A stretch of 64,000 nt of DNA from positions 23,136,370 through 23,200,369 of the forward strand of contig NC_054548.1 in assembly GCF_017654505.1 (NCBI RefSeq). Reading direction: 5' to 3'. This DNA comes from Polyodon spathula (lineage: Eukaryota > Chordata > Actinopteri > Acipenseriformes > Polyodontidae). A model generated the notes under the pieces. It had not been told where the DNA came from and searched no databases. It worked only from the letters and a program-made list of their open reading frames with translations. The position numbers were made by a program, and so were the translations under genes. Within the stretch, counting starts at the first letter, position 1; every line of letters starts with the position of its first letter. Shown here piece after piece: positions 1 through 11,955 of this stretch.

Positions 1-549
1 TTTGTACCCTCCATTGTCTTAATTGTGCACGGGAAGCTGGCGGCTGCCACTTCACCGGGTTTATCACACTGAAAACCTAGTTACGTTCGCTGAGCGCGGG
101 CCGCAATTCACCGGGCTCGGTTGAATTTTGTGCCCGCCTTTAGCTCTCTTAGTCGCTTATTCGAGTGTTCTCACTCTTTTCAGCTTGCTGACTCTTTGAG
201 TCTGTCTCGCTTACTATTATTATTTATTACTTTGAGAGCTTATTGTTATTACCTGTGTATTTTATTACTTGTACTAACATTTGTTTTTCTTTCTTTTACA
301 GAAAAATACAAGGTGTGTGTGTGTTGGCCGTGGGCCAGACAGAACACTACAGCAGCAATCTTTTTAGATCATAGCCTGCTAGACACTCAGCAGCGGTCTT
401 TATTAGACCATAGCCTGCTCCAGACACTAGCTGCAGACTGATTTTTTTTTTCCTGTGTGTTGGCTTAGATCTCCCGATCTAAATTTCAATCAGGTTTTCT
501 GAGGGATTATTCCCCAAGTGTGTCTCACCACACCCTCACAGCAACACGG

Positions 550-1185
550 GCACCCGTGCAATCCCATGCCCTGTGCACTGCTGGGCACCTTGAACACCAG
601 TGCCCATGCACCCCATGCACTCCTGTCCACCGTGCACCGTGCCCATGCACCGTGCCCTGTGCACATCCATGGCCATGCACCTTGTGGCACCCTGTGTACA
701 CCTGTGCTCCTCACCCACCCGTGCCCGTGCACCCAGTACATATAAGGCACATCCGTGTCGTGCACCCCTTGCACGCCTGTGCTCCGCGCACACCGTGCAC
801 ACCCGTGCTCATCCATGCACATCTGTGACCGTGCACCCCGTGCATATAAGGCACATTCGTGTCGTGCACCCCATGCACACCTGTACTCCGTGCAACATGT
901 GCACACACGTGTCCGTGCACCCCATGCATACCCATGGCACCTCCATGTAGCTGCTCACTTCGGTGCCCGTGCACCCCCTGCACACCTGTGCCTCGTGCAC
1001 AACTGTGCCCGTTCACCCCTTGCATACCCGTGCACGCCCGTGCCGGTACATCTATCCGTGCACCTGTGGCTTGTGCGCTATCCATGCACATCTGTTCTGT
1101 GCCAGTGCACTTATCGTGCACCCCATCCGCATACCCGCTCCTGTGCCCTGTGCACATTTGTACCTACCGTGCAACCCGGGAAAGT
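550..1185 (+). repeat. GTGCAC-rich degenerate minisatellite inside DIRS copy 1
   Basis: The stretch is dominated by imperfect repeats of roughly 10 bp (dimer about 20 bp) built on CCGTGCACA / CCATGCACC, with dozens of GTGCAC or ATGCAC hexamers. It leaves all six frames partly open and yields spurious Cys/His/Thr/Pro-rich ORFs on both strands. The same repeat sits at the equivalent place in copy 2 (21045-21290 and 21560-21795), so it belongs to the element and is not a local host expansion. Confidence 0.85.
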
Positions 1186-1194
1186 GCTGTGCAC

Positions 1195-1347
1195 TATGCC
1201 GGGTTTCCATGAATATGGCTCTTGTAGCCGTAAAATGCCCCCAGAAGACCTGCATGAATTCTGTGTTTCATGCCTAGGTCCAGAACATGCTGCTTTGGCT
1301 CTGTCCGACACAGCATTCTGCGCTATCTGTTCCAGAGGAGGGTCCTA
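1195..1347 (+). pseudogene. Gag-like ORF fragment of DIRS copy 1
   Basis: A short open stretch reads MPGFHEYGSCSRKMPPEDLH and continues with FCVSCLGPEHA and FCAICSRGG. The spacing C..KMP..D.H..C..CLG.EHA resembles the Cys/His segment I associate with the first ORF (Gag) of vertebrate DIRS elements. Such a segment would bind nucleic acid in the retrotransposon particle. The frame closes at 1347, and downstream frames (1348-1740) are broken by stops, so only a fragment survives. Copy 2 lacks this region. Family assignment rests on motif memory and element context. Confidence 0.55.
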
Positions 1348-1789
1348 AAGGCTAGAGCCAACAGGGAAGTGGGGCTGGGATCTCCTTCTAGCAGAGGATC
1401 TCACTGTGAGTGTGTTCCCCCTTTAGGTGGTACAGCATCATCTCCTTCCCGCCTGCAACTGTCCAGGTCACCCTCCTCGACTCTCGCTCACCTACCAGGA
1501 GCGTGGGGCAGTTTTGGCGCTCCTCTCCTAACCTCTCGCGCAGAAGCGTGCGCACCCCAGGTCACCTAGGGACAAACAGCCTAGCGGTGTCTCGGCCCTC
1601 ACAGACCAGATTGGTCATTTTATGGAGGTGGCGATGGGACAACAGTCACTCATGATGAGTATGTTGTCGGCCCCTGGCACAACGGCTTAGCCGGTTCTCC
1701 GGCAGCCCATTCCGACTGCTGAGCCTGAGCCTGAGTCTGAGCTTGAGCCTGAGGCCAAGAAGAGGATCCTATCTTTGCAGGCGTCTGGT

Positions 1790-2110
1790 GACGACGAGCT
1801 TGTGCAGGAGAGACCTTCTTGCAACTTGGTGGACAAGCTCCTTGCAACTCGATCTCCGAGCCTTCAATGCATGGCGGTTCGCCTGTTACTGTGGTCGCAG
1901 CCCCAGCTGCCTTTTCTTCAAGCAGTCTCCTCCCTTGGCCTCGGAATGGCATTTCCACCCCAGGGCGGTGGAACGCATCTGGGAGTGGTTCGGCAGAGCA
2001 CACATAGATCGATTTGCCTTGCGGGAGTGTACGCACTGCCCTCTTTGGTTCTCGATGACAGACCTTGATGGTCCCTTAAGAGTTGACGCCCTGACCCATG
2101 AGTGGCCCGC
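1790..2110 (+). pseudogene. RNase H C-terminal remnant of DIRS copy 1
   Basis: The segment matches the end of the RNase H region of copy 2 at 22530-22760: a leucine-rich LLLWSQP stretch, then the region around W.GRA..D.FA, split over two frames. The RT domain and the RNase H catalytic residues present in copy 2 are absent. The deletion junction falls just before the sequence TCGATCTCCGAGCCTTCAA, shared with copy 2. Frameshifted and non-functional. Confidence 0.6.
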
Positions 2111-2325
2111 TTGTCTTCTATATGCCTTCCCACCGATACCACTGCTCCCCGCCTTCCTAGAGGGTAGAGAAAGCTACAGTGCTTCTGGTAGCTCCTCAGT
2201 GGCCCTGAAGGACCTGGTTTTCGACCCTGGTGCAACTCCTATGGGTGGATCTCCTCTCTCAGGCCCAGGGCGATCGGTGGCACCCAAAACCCCAGCTGAT
2301 GCAGCTATGGGTCTGGCCCCTAAAC

Positions 2326-3354
2326 GGGAACGCCTGTCAGCTCTAGGGCTGTCATCGGCAGTTATTGCCACTATTCAGAGCGCGAGAGCTCTCTCTACCA
2401 GGTCGCAATACACGTATAAGTGGCAGTTATTTCAGGAGTGGTGACTGGCCCAGGGCCAGGACCCAGTTACCTTCCCCATGGCAGTTATCTTACAGTTTTT
2501 CCAGAGACTATTAGATGACGGTATGTCCCCTTCCACATTGAAGGTGTACCTGGCAGCCATATCTGCTTGTCACACTTGCATAGATGGGTTATCATCTGGA
2601 AACCATTTCCTGGCGTCCCAATTTCTTAAGGGTGCGGGGAGGCTGCGTCCTCCCAGGACATCTAGCCTCCCCTCTTGGCGCCTTGATGTGGTGCTGGAAG
2701 CCCTTACAAAAGCCCCACTTGAGCCACTCCACACTGTAGATCTGAAGCTCATGTCCTTAAAGACTACATTTTTACTGTAGTGAGCTGCATGCACTTTCAG
2801 TGCACCCTTCTTGCACTGGCTTCACTGGAGACGGGTCTAGATTCTCCATGTGACCAGACTCTGCATTTTTGCCGAAAGTAATATCCCCGTTCCTCATGAA
2901 CCAATCTGTGGAGTTGATGGCATTCCATCCTCCTGCCTTCTCTTCTCTGGAGGACCAATGGTTGCACATGCTCTGCTCGCTGAGGTGCTATATTGACCAT
3001 ACAAGGGGTGTCAGACACACTGAACAGTTGTTTGTGTGCTATGGTTCTATGACGCTGGGTCAGGCATTGTCTAAACAGTGCCTGTCCCATTGGATAGTGG
3101 ATGCCATTGCTCCAGCTTATGAATCTGCTGGCCTTTTCCCTCTGGGGCAATTGAAGGCGCATTCTACCAGGGGTATGGCGATGTCCTGGGTCCTCTTTCG
3201 AGGTGTCCCAGTGTCTGAAATATGTGCTGCAGCTAGCTGGGCTACGCCACACACTTTCATGAAGTTCTACAGACTGAATGTGCTGGATTTCTCTGCTGCA
3301 CTCTTTGGAGCTACGGTCTTGGACTCTATTACACCAGTGGAAGAGACCACTTAG
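2326..3354 (+). pseudogene. Tyrosine recombinase of DIRS copy 1 (broken)
   Basis: The protein would integrate the circular DNA intermediate of the element. The N-terminal core-binding part (2326-2780) has TRSQYTYKWQLFQEW, then STLKVYLAAISACH. The catalytic part (2869-3354) keeps the HxxR box as HSTRG (His codon at 3160, Arg at 3169) and the terminal tyrosine segment ATPHTFMKFY (Tyr codon 3268-3270). Breaks: a TGA after QEW at about 2443, and a deletion near 2779-2785 that removes the segment carrying the first catalytic arginine in this family. Same family as the copy at 23032-24150. Confidence 0.8.
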
Positions 3355-3588
3355 TGTTAGACTGGATTAGACTGCTGTACTCTTTGAGAGCGCTCTCCAG
3401 CGTTACCCATGTGGTAAGAGTATCCTGGTACAATATCGTACTGTTAAAGACCCTCTGTTCATAGAACAGCGTTAGGACATATGTCTTTCGAACCACACGC
3501 TGAGGCGCTGTTCCATGTATATTTTTTACATGTAGACCGATCCTGTCCTACTGCCGCATGGTCTCCCTCGCGACTGCTTTGGTACATA

Positions 3589-3680
3589 GTACCCATTAGT
3601 TGATGGCTATTTCGAATTGAAAGAGAACGTAAGGTTGCGGATGCAACCCCGGTTCTCTGAAAGAGAAAATAGCCATCAAG
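3589..3680 (+). repeat. Internal complementary region of DIRS copy 1
   Basis: The left half (GTACCCATTAGTTGATGGCT onward) is the reverse complement of the outer left terminus seen in copy 2 at 20205-20245. The right half (about 3627-3671) is the reverse complement of the outer right terminus seen at 24648-24691. A junction complementary to both ends is the DIRS signature and is thought to serve as template for completing the termini and circularising the element. Confidence 0.85.
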
Positions 3681-3699
3681 AAGCGAGATCCCTTGAGGC

Positions 3700-3863
3700 C
3701 TGAAGCAAAAGAAGCTGGGATTCCTACGCTCTGCATAGTCATTCAGCACCCGAGGGACGAGGCACTGATGTCAGATCTACGGAGGCCTAAAGGCAGCTTT
3801 ATATTAAGCTCAGCATAATCACCTGACGGCGATACCCATTAGTTGATGGCTATTTTCTCTTTT
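3700..3863 (+). repeat. Right inverted terminal repeat of DIRS copy 1 (truncated)
   Basis: Runs from the TGAAGCAAAAGAAGCTGGGA segment to GATGGCTATTTTCTCTTTTA and matches 24488-24660. It is the inverted complement of the left terminus at 20205-20385. The final ~30 bp seen in copy 2 are missing. Confidence 0.8.
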
Positions 3864-3948
3864 ATATTTTTATAGCTTATTATTTCTAATTTATCATGAA
3901 CTTAATAACGCTATGTACTCAGGGTGATTTTACTCGTTTTGCTATAAC

Positions 3949-4197
3949 ATGGCTCTCTCTGCTCTAGCTACTGTAATAAGAACAGAAAATGGTGAAAATT
4001 GTAGATTCAACAATGAGTGGACCAATAAATACTTATTTATTTTACCAACTGCAAAGCCAATGTGTTTATTGTACACTGAATGTGTGTCAGTGGTTAAGGA
4101 GTACAGTATGAAAAGGCATTTTGAAACCAAACAAGAAGCTTTTGGAAATACCTATCCAGAGGGCACAGTAGTTAGAAGCTCAAAAGCGCTGATCTCT
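3949..4197 (+). pseudogene. hAT-transposase-like (GTF2IRD2/EPM2AIP1/ZBED type) N-terminal fragment
   Basis: An 83-residue open frame contains the pattern F-x2-W-x4-YLFI, KPMCLLYTECVSVVKEYSMK, RHFETKQEAF and YPEG. This resembles the zinc-finger-like N-terminal segment (CLxC...VxKxxxxxRHFxTxH) of hAT-derived transposases and of host genes derived from them. One expected cysteine of the CxxC pair reads Tyr (CLLYTEC) and the final His is Gln, so the finger is damaged. No catalytic domain follows and no terminal repeats were found. I read it as a decayed insertion. Confidence 0.55.
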
Positions 4198-4200
4198 TAG

Positions 4201-5959
4201 GTTATGCTATTAATATGTCACATACATTTTAAAATGTTTGTAATGGTACTCTGTTAAATTCTCACACTGTTCTATTATTAAAGTACTATTCATATGGTAA
4301 ACTATCTGTCCAGGGTATACGAGAACACATGTAAGCAGTTTTACAGCAAGTACAGATGAAACTACATATGGGAGAGATAAGTGTCCTGAACATTGTATTT
4401 AATTTGTCATTTTATGAAAATTCTATATTTTTGTAACAATGGCCCTCGTTTTTGATGAGTCTGTATTTTGTAATAACAACAATAAGCTGTTTTTTCAAAA
4501 CACTTGGGTGGCTGAAATAGTTAGCCTGCCAGGCAATGTTCTCCAAAATGCCCATGGACATATAGACAGGGTGCACACCCCACTATTCTGATATCATCAT
4601 CCACCTGTGGCATGCATGGTTGTTTAGATATATTCTAAACTCTAAAGTATCAAATATTCAGTAATTGAGTATGCCCACCTACACTATATATCTGGGATCT
4701 ATGTCCAGTGGAGTATTATACAGCAATAACGTGTAGGTGGTATAAAGAGTGGAAAGAGACTGTTATAACGTCAGGGTAAGTTAATAATGAAAGAACTGGA
4801 CTGGGGTGAACTGGATAAGACTAGTGGAAATGGAAACCATATATACTATACAGACTACACCAAAATATTACCGACAATTCTACAGTGCATACATTGAAGA
4901 ACATAAATAAACACCATTGTGTATATGGACTGAGATGCCTTTTGTTTTTTATAAAAAAAGAAATCCTGTTAAATTAATGAGGGCAGCATATTTTCATTCA
5001 AGTTTTCCCATTCATAACTAATAATATAACTGCATTAGTGGCATGTTATTTAGCGTGGATAATTTATACATTTCTGTTTGCATTGCACTTAAACCACACC
5101 ACAGTAGTCTTAAACCTAGGACACATATGAGCGGCGTGGCACCACTTGTAGTCTGAAGCCATGTCTATCTCTCAGCTGTTCCTGGTGTGTGTTCCCCTAG
5201 TGATGTCACGCCAACTTCGTGCATCTCCAGTGCGTTGTCAGTATTTTCAGGAATTATTGATAGTATTACGTCTGTCAGTACTCTGAAATTGATCATGGAG
5301 ATTTAATTTCTTGCTCATTATGAAAATAAACCAAGTAGGACCCCAAAGCCAAAAAATTATTTTCTATATGAGATATGGACTTTATCCGTTTAGCTGTCAC
5401 TCGCATAAGCTGATTTTACAGGAAATATACAGATTCTAGTTACTGACGCTTCGTAGAACAAAAGGATTTTTTTTTTGTTTTTTTTTATTCTTGTACAAAG
5501 TTATGATACGCTTATACCAAATATGTCATATACAAGTAGAAGTAAAAACAAACTCCAAAGTAACGGCTGAGATTTGAATGGCTTGGAAAGTATTTAAAAT
5601 ATGTTGCATTGCATTGGTTAAATAAATCCTGACACAACTACTTACAGTACTATAACTGATGTAATATGCTAATTATAAAGCCCAAAAGATCACATCATCT
5701 TTCTAAAGGTAGCACCCATTCAACTATATTTAAGTTGTCTGAAAAAGGAAAGTAGAATATTGAACTATTCTAGCAGCATAAAGCATGGGGTTGTTGGTAG
5801 TGCTTGGTAACACTTATTCTGTCAGGCTGACAAATTATCTGGTGAAAGGGAAATGCAGCTCTCAACTCCATTGCAAATTAGTCTGTGGCAAAGCGTAAGC
5901 CTTGCACAATGGAATATGTAGTTTATTGTATGTTTTTGTGTTAATTGTTAATATTGATT
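4201..5959. other. Intronic sequence, nothing recognised
   Basis: AT-rich sequence with short homopolymer runs (for example a poly-T near 5467). No ORF, terminal repeat or known family was recognised. Confidence 0.5.
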
Positions 5960-5984
5960 TAATTGTTTAGCTGCTGTGGCGCTC

Positions 5985-6365
5985 CGCTGGGGACGATTAC
6001 CCGTCTGCGTGGAGCAGCAGCTGAAAGCAATCAGCTGTTCCAGCAGGCAGGTGGGCGTGTCTCAGCGGAGCGTCAGTATAAAAGCATAGCGATCGCTGTG
6101 ATCGGGGCTGCTGCAAGGCCTGCCGTTTTCACGGCACCTTTTGAGTTATAGTTTGGGGTATTGTGTTTTATTTTGCACTTTTTGTAACTGTATTTGTCCT
6201 CTGTGCGTTACCATCGCTGGTAACGTCACATGACCGCCTTTATTTTACTTTCACTTTCTTTTTGTTGTTAATAAATCCTGCGCGCCTGTGCCGGCGTTTC
6301 AACACCACCTCAGTCTCTCTGTATGCTTGAACAGCGGCGACCCACACGCGTGACTCGAGGAAGAC
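5985..6365 (+). mobile_element. Putative solo LTR
   Basis: A GC-rich island in AT-rich surroundings. It has LTR-like order: TGTGGCGCTCC start, TATA box TATAAAAG at about 6078, AATAAA at 6270-6275, then a short GC-rich R/U5-like tail ending near GACCCTGTCACCA. No target-site duplication or primer-binding site was found, so the exact borders are uncertain. It could instead be another Pol II-promoter-bearing repeat. Confidence 0.42.
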
Positions 6366-6379
6366 CCTGTCACCATAGT

Positions 6380-8640
6380 CTTTGTCAGAAAAGGTAAGCT
6401 AAGTTTCAAACACCTGTTAGTCTTTTTCCCTTCTTATTCAAAAATTATGGACAGCTGCACCATTTCTAAATTTGCGTTGACTAGACGTTGCATGGATTAA
6501 TCCAAAGGAGACATGGTGGATATTAATCTATTAGATAGTATTGGCTTAAATCAACATTATTATACAGGATAGACAGAAGAATAGATATATTAACCAATGG
6601 CAATTTTACTTATTATTTATCTTTATGTATCTTTATCTATTATTAAATTGTAATATTCAATTTACACTATGTAATGGCAGTGAGACACTAAACCAATGGC
6701 AATATTGTTTATCATTTATTTATCTTTATCTATTACCAAATTGTGATTAAACATTTCAGCTATTTTAGACACTGATTTCAATATCGCTATCTGGCATCAT
6801 TGTTTGCTGAATTCCTGCTGGTTTCTTCCCATTTTTACAACAAAATCTGCACTCGGTTCAATACCCAGGGTATGCTTGAGCAATGTATTATTCCAGTAAA
6901 CCCAACTGTATAAATGGCTACCAGAATTTGTATGCAAAATAACTAACTGTAGTTCGCTTTGGAAAAGAGTTAGCCAAATAAAAATGTTATAAATAGACGA
7001 GAGAACCATAGTTCTGACAAAAAATCGTCCAGAACCGATCTTTATTTCACATGTCTTAAGATAAATACCTACGTTTATTCATAAAACCACCCGGAACGCT
7101 CAGTTCCGTAGTTCCATTTGGGATGAAAATGATACACATAATAAAACTAAGTGAGTATAACACAATACTACTGAAAAAAACCTACACAAACAACCTTTAA
7201 ATAACTTTGTTGATCAAACCGTGTTAGAAGCAAATATCAACTGTTTGCCACAATGTTACAAGATTCATCACAGTTGTAATTAAACACAGTCACTAAAATT
7301 GTAACTAAACATAGTTACAATGTACATTTTTCTATAGATTCTTTCTGGCTTTAACAAAGTTTGGAGGTTATGCTGTAACAATGAATCTTGATGAATCTTG
7401 TAACAATGTGTTAAACAGTTGAATTGAGTTATCCTACAGGCAATACAGTACAAAACAAACCATGCTGATGCATTGCAGGCTTCATATTGTTGTAGGATGC
7501 TTAGCTAATAAAATATCCTTCCCCTGTTGAAAATAGAACAAGTACAGTGCGCAACGTCAGAACTGTTCCCATCCCATAATTTGTATGCTAATTAGAATTT
7601 TCTGACCGGTATTTTTGCTTCTAATTAGTTAGTAAATAGAGCATGACACTTTGGGAAGTACCATGCGTAGTCATCTTAATTTTCCTAAATCCTAAAAGCC
7701 CAAATTACTGCTGTTTAGTAAATGAGGCCCTTGGTACTTAAAACACACAATTCTAACAGCTAGATATAATGGATTGGATTGACATACTTTAAAGCACTGT
7801 ATTTGGCATTCAGCATGTGGAGAATTTATAAGAATGCCATTGCTTGTGAGTTGCTTCCTGTTATTTGCATCACTCTATGTTGTTTACATTTGTAATTGTT
7901 TCTCATGCAAAATGATTTTTCCCTAGTGTGATGGCAGCTCAAGGACCATTGTGTAAATGCTCTGGCAGTGATCAGCAGAGCTCAGTTATTTGTTGAAAGG
8001 CTTAGGCTGGGGGCAGCTGGCTGGAAGCAAGACACCAATGTAGATTATCAGGGGATTACTTGTGTGTGAGCCTGAGAAGGTACAACATTACTGTGAAGCA
8101 AAGCAAGAGATTTTAAACAAACACTCCCTAAATATTGCATCTTCAATCTGTGTTTTGCATAATCCTGCATTGAGAGCTGGTGGTGGAGTTTCTTGAAATG
8201 AGACTCTTGTCTCTCTTGCCCCACTCCAATCAGGTAACTGGAAAACCCACAGATTCTCCCAAGTTTCTTGTAGGTCCCACAGGGCACTTGATCGAAAATA
8301 AACGGTTCAGCACATGACAAATCATTGTAATTGATAACAGGCCCCAACATCATGCTTAAAGGACCCTTGATTTGTAGAGCTGGTTGCTCAGTCGAGGGCA
8401 CATAAAAAGAACATGGTGTACTTTGCTCTGACATCTGCTTTTTTCTTGTCTCTTTCTTGGTATTATTGAGGAAATGGAGATGGAAATGTTAAAAAAGAAG
8501 GCTTTAAGTACAGCTATAGTAACACATTAGCTCTTATAGCCCCTAACTCCCTGATCTTTTTATTTATTTTATTTTCACAACTGCACTACACCATTTCTAT
8601 CTTAAACTGGCACATACAGTAAAGGTGCTAAAAAAATTAC
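6380..8640. other. Intronic sequence with one local duplication, otherwise nothing recognised
   Basis: Two similar ~70-bp stretches both begin ACCAATGGCAAT (about 6592 and 6693) and run through TTATTTATCTTTAT. A 128-codon open frame on the minus strand (8434-8048) has no recognised similarity; see findings. Confidence 0.45.
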
Positions 8641-8642
8641 AT

Positions 8643-8752
8643 AAGCCCCTTTTCCACTGGCACTCCTACCCAGGTCCCGAACCGGGGTTCTGACTACCTG
8701 GGTCACAATCCCACGTAGTGTGAAACCAGATACCTGGGTCTTACCAATGTTT
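8643..8752. repeat. GC-rich dispersed-repeat terminus (DNA transposon-like)
   Basis: CCCCTTTTCCACTGGCACTC, then CCCAGGTCCCGAACCGGG and CTACCTGGGTCACAATCCCA. It has internal CCCAGGT/ACCTGGG inverted pairs and looks like one end of a vertebrate DNA-transposon or MITE family. The opposite end was not found. Confidence 0.3.
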
Positions 8753-8754
8753 CT

Positions 8755-10770
8755 CCAACAACTTTTCCACAATTTGTCCTTTCATGAGTGATAAATAAAT
8801 AAAACAATTTAACAGAATTTGTAATTCAATGTAGATAAATTATGAAATACTTACACAAAGACACTCAGGAGAGAAATAGATGCAGATAACCAATTAGAAG
8901 GAGAGCCCTTTTTATGTCTGTGTGGCATTTTAGATTTTATGAACAGTGTTTAACAAAAATGAAAGAACAAAAGAAAATAGTTGGATTATCCTTAAACTTT
9001 GTTACAAAGCCTATGTTTCAAAATAAATATATTATATTCCTATAGAACGTGAAGCCTCTGTCTTGCTCCATTTCTATTCAATTTAAGAGGAAACCAATTC
9101 AAGACAGTCCAAGTGCAACTTGAAACAGAAATATTGCACATTGTGCACTGCTACCTATTGAGTCATTTTTTAATAAAGGACATGGATCATCATTTATATC
9201 CCCAAGATCATTCCAGGTGTAGCTTGCTAATGCAAAAAATGTCACAAGTGCTTGAGGGCATAATCTTGTCAGAATGTGAATTGTGAACCAATTAGATAAA
9301 CCTTGTGGATAGAGAGTAGCAGTGTACTACACGCACATGTCTTTTTTCCAGTGTGGATTCCAGCATCAGGTGCACCACTGAACACTTGCTATGTTTCTTT
9401 ATCTTATCTTTAATCAGGTTGTTGGTGCCTGGTTCAGGTACACAGTTTATTTTTTTGCATGTTTTAAACTCTTTATCCAGTTCAATTCTTTTTGTTTAAT
9501 TCTATTTTTAATTCAAAGGCAGGGTTTATTTTTGTAGCATGAGGATACTTTTTTTTCCCCGCAAAGCCCCTTCGAAATGTTCTTCCCAATACTAATTACC
9601 TCTGAATAGTATTCAAGGCATCAGCTAAAATAGGAGGAATCCGGAGATATTAAATATTGATCGTTACGTGGGTCAGCCCTTTTGCAGCCTTCTGGTATAG
9701 TAGATGTTGAATCATCTATTAATCTATTAAGTCAAATACCTTCAGTGGAGTGTTCTCTTTTTTTCCGGATTTGATGCGACTGGACTGCCCCTAAATTACA
9801 TAAAACATAGCTCAGTTAGGCTAAGTCATTACATTGCACACATCTATACCAGACCTGCCACCCACATAGCTTGGAGCTGTGCCTTGGTACAATTCTGAGG
9901 ACAAAGTCCTGCGTGACATTTTTGTTTCCTTAACATATACTGTTGCTTTTTGTCCCTGTATTATGTGTAAAATAACTATTTCAGATTATTGTTTGTCACT
10001 TTGTACAGAAAGCAGCATTTTGATTAATCAGATACCAAGGAATGCTTTAACTGGTCACCTGAGAACATGTATTGCAAGAATCAAAATAATCATTTTGTAA
10101 CTGTATCCTATTCCATCCACCTGCCCATCACAGACAGTGTTTTATTCCCAAGCAAGGACTGGCTTACATAGTGCAATATAAAGCTCTGGTTTCTTACACT
10201 CAAGGGGGAGCGTAGCCTTCCCATCATTGAGATAAACCCCCAAGCAATTGAGATTCTGAGACTCACAGTATTTCCTCAACAGCAAAATCTCCTGCTGGAT
10301 TCAAACTCTTAGCACTCCTTTAAGGTTGGCACACTAAAGGATAATACTTTCTTGTGTTTAGGCCACAAAAATAAAGGGCTTACATAATCTCTGCAAGTAA
10401 GACATTTTAGTGTCCAGTGTGAAAACACAACACAAAAAAATAAATTAACATTCAAAGTTGCATTGTAGTATTAAAATATTCAATATAAAAAAACGGTCAC
10501 ATGCTCGTGCAGAGTAAAAAAAAAAATGTTCAAAAATATGGATTAAAGCGTAACAAGAAAGAGTAATCAATCAAACTGCAGAGTCTGTATAATCTGATCT
10601 GAAACTGCCAAACACCACATCTTTGTTACATGAACCGAAAATAACACTAACCCCGAATCATTCAATGTATAGAGCAACTACTTTGAGGGATTTTTTTTTT
10701 CCTATTCACATGAGCTGCGATATTTGATTTAATAAACACACACTTTATTAAATCAAACAATTATTGATGA
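8755..10770. other. Intronic sequence, nothing recognised
   Basis: AT-rich; only short ORFs without recognisable content. Confidence 0.45.
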
Positions 10771-10777
10771 CGCCGTT

Positions 10778-10850
10778 ATCAATCAATCAATTTATTTTTA
10801 TATAGCACTTTTCAGGTAAACAAAGTGCTTCACATAAAATTCAATAAAAT
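10778..10850 (+). repeat. Fish-type dispersed repeat tail (ATCAATCAATTTATTTTTAT type)
   Basis: Contains ATCAATCAATTTATTTTTAT, then ATAGCACTTTTCAGG and CAAAGTGCTTCACATAAA. This matches my memory of a dispersed sequence common in fish and other animals (ATATAGCGC...AAAGCGCTTTACA). Class not certain. Confidence 0.45.
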
Positions 10851-11199
10851 AAAAAAAAATACTGATATTGAAACTGTTAAAAAAACAAAAACAAAAAAAA
10901 AACAGTTATGTAGGATGCTGTATGCTGAGATTTGCCTTACAATTGAAATCCAAACTAATTCAAATACCGTAATGAAATCGCACATCGTAACTTTTAAAGT
11001 ATTTTTAAAGTGCTAACAGTATACATATTGAATGCTAAATAAAGGTAAAAACACATGTACCAATCAGCAGCTACAATGACATGAGTGTCATCCAATGGAA
11101 GCACCGAAAGATCTTTTGCTGTTGTCTGATTGGATGATTCAGACGACTCTGTCCAACTCTGTCACTCCCCCACCCCCAAAAAAAATCCCAAGAATTGAT

Positions 11200-11955
11200 G
11201 CCTGACAACTGAATTGAGGAGGGTTGAGGATTGACCCGAGGAGGATTGAGGATTGACTCGAGGAGGGGTGAGGATTGACTCAAGGGAGGGAGGTCTGATG
11301 ATTGACTCGAGGGGTGAGAATTGACTCCAGGGGGGTGAGGTCTGATGTCTGACAATTGACTCAAGGAGGGCTGACAACAGATTCGAGGAGGGTTGAGTAT
11401 TGACTCGAAGAGGGGTGAGGACTGAATCGAGGAGGCGTGAAGGCTGACTCAAGGAGCGATGAGATCTGATGTCTGATGATTGACTCGTGGAGGCGTGATG
11501 ACTGACTCGAGGAGGGTTGAGGATTGACTTAAGGAGGGGTGAGGTCTGATGTCTGAAGACTGACTCGAGGAGGGGTGAGGAGTGACTGAAGGAGGGGTGA
11601 AGTCTGATGTCTGATGACTGACTCAAAGAGGTTTGAGGATTGACTCGAGGGGGGAGGTCTGATGTCTGACAATTGACTTGAGGAGGGGTGACAATGGATT
11701 CGAGGAGGGTTGAGTATTGACTCAAAGAGAGGTGAGGATCGACTCAAGGATGGGTGAGGATTGACTCAAGGAGGGTTGAGGACTGACTCAAGGAGGGGTG
11801 AGGGCTGATGTCTGATGACTGACTCGAGGAGGGGTGAGGTGTGATGTCTGAAGATTGACTCGAGGAGGGGTGACGATTGACTCAAGGAGGGGTGAAGGCT
11901 GATGTCTGACTTGAGGAGCTTTGAGGATTGACTCGAGGAGGGGTGAGGTCTGAGG
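11200..11955 (+). repeat. Minisatellite, ~21-22 bp unit (TTGACTCGAGGAGGGGTGAGG)
   Basis: About 30 degenerate head-to-tail units on the theme GACTCGAGGAGGGGTGAGG. A variant block carrying GTCTGATGTCTGA recurs every few units, giving a higher-order rhythm. The plus strand is strongly purine-rich. The frames stay open and give Ser/Pro/Leu-rich spurious ORFs on the minus strand. Confidence 0.9.

Larger units (their letters stand above)
1..3863 (+). mobile_element. DIRS-type tyrosine-recombinase retrotransposon, copy 1 (5' cut by window edge, degenerate)
   Basis: The first ~550 bases match 20465-21060 closely, so this is a second copy of the element at 20203-24691, in the same orientation. Order: 5' leader, GTGCAC-rich minisatellite, Gag-like Cys motif ORF, deleted RT/RNase H, tyrosine recombinase remnant, internal complementary region (3589-3680), right inverted terminal repeat (about 3700-3863). 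The left inverted repeat lies outside the window. Inverted terminal repeats, an internal complementary region and a tyrosine recombinase in place of an integrase are the DIRS hallmarks. Relative to copy 2 the whole RT and most of RNase H are missing. The outermost bases of the right terminus (AGAGAACCGGGG) are also absent. Not able to mobilise itself. Confidence 0.88.

Noticed and set aside
490..1348. Many overlapping Cys/His-rich ORFs on both strands
   Set aside because: They arise from the GTGCAC minisatellite, which keeps several frames open; the composition mirrors the repeat and there are no conserved domains.
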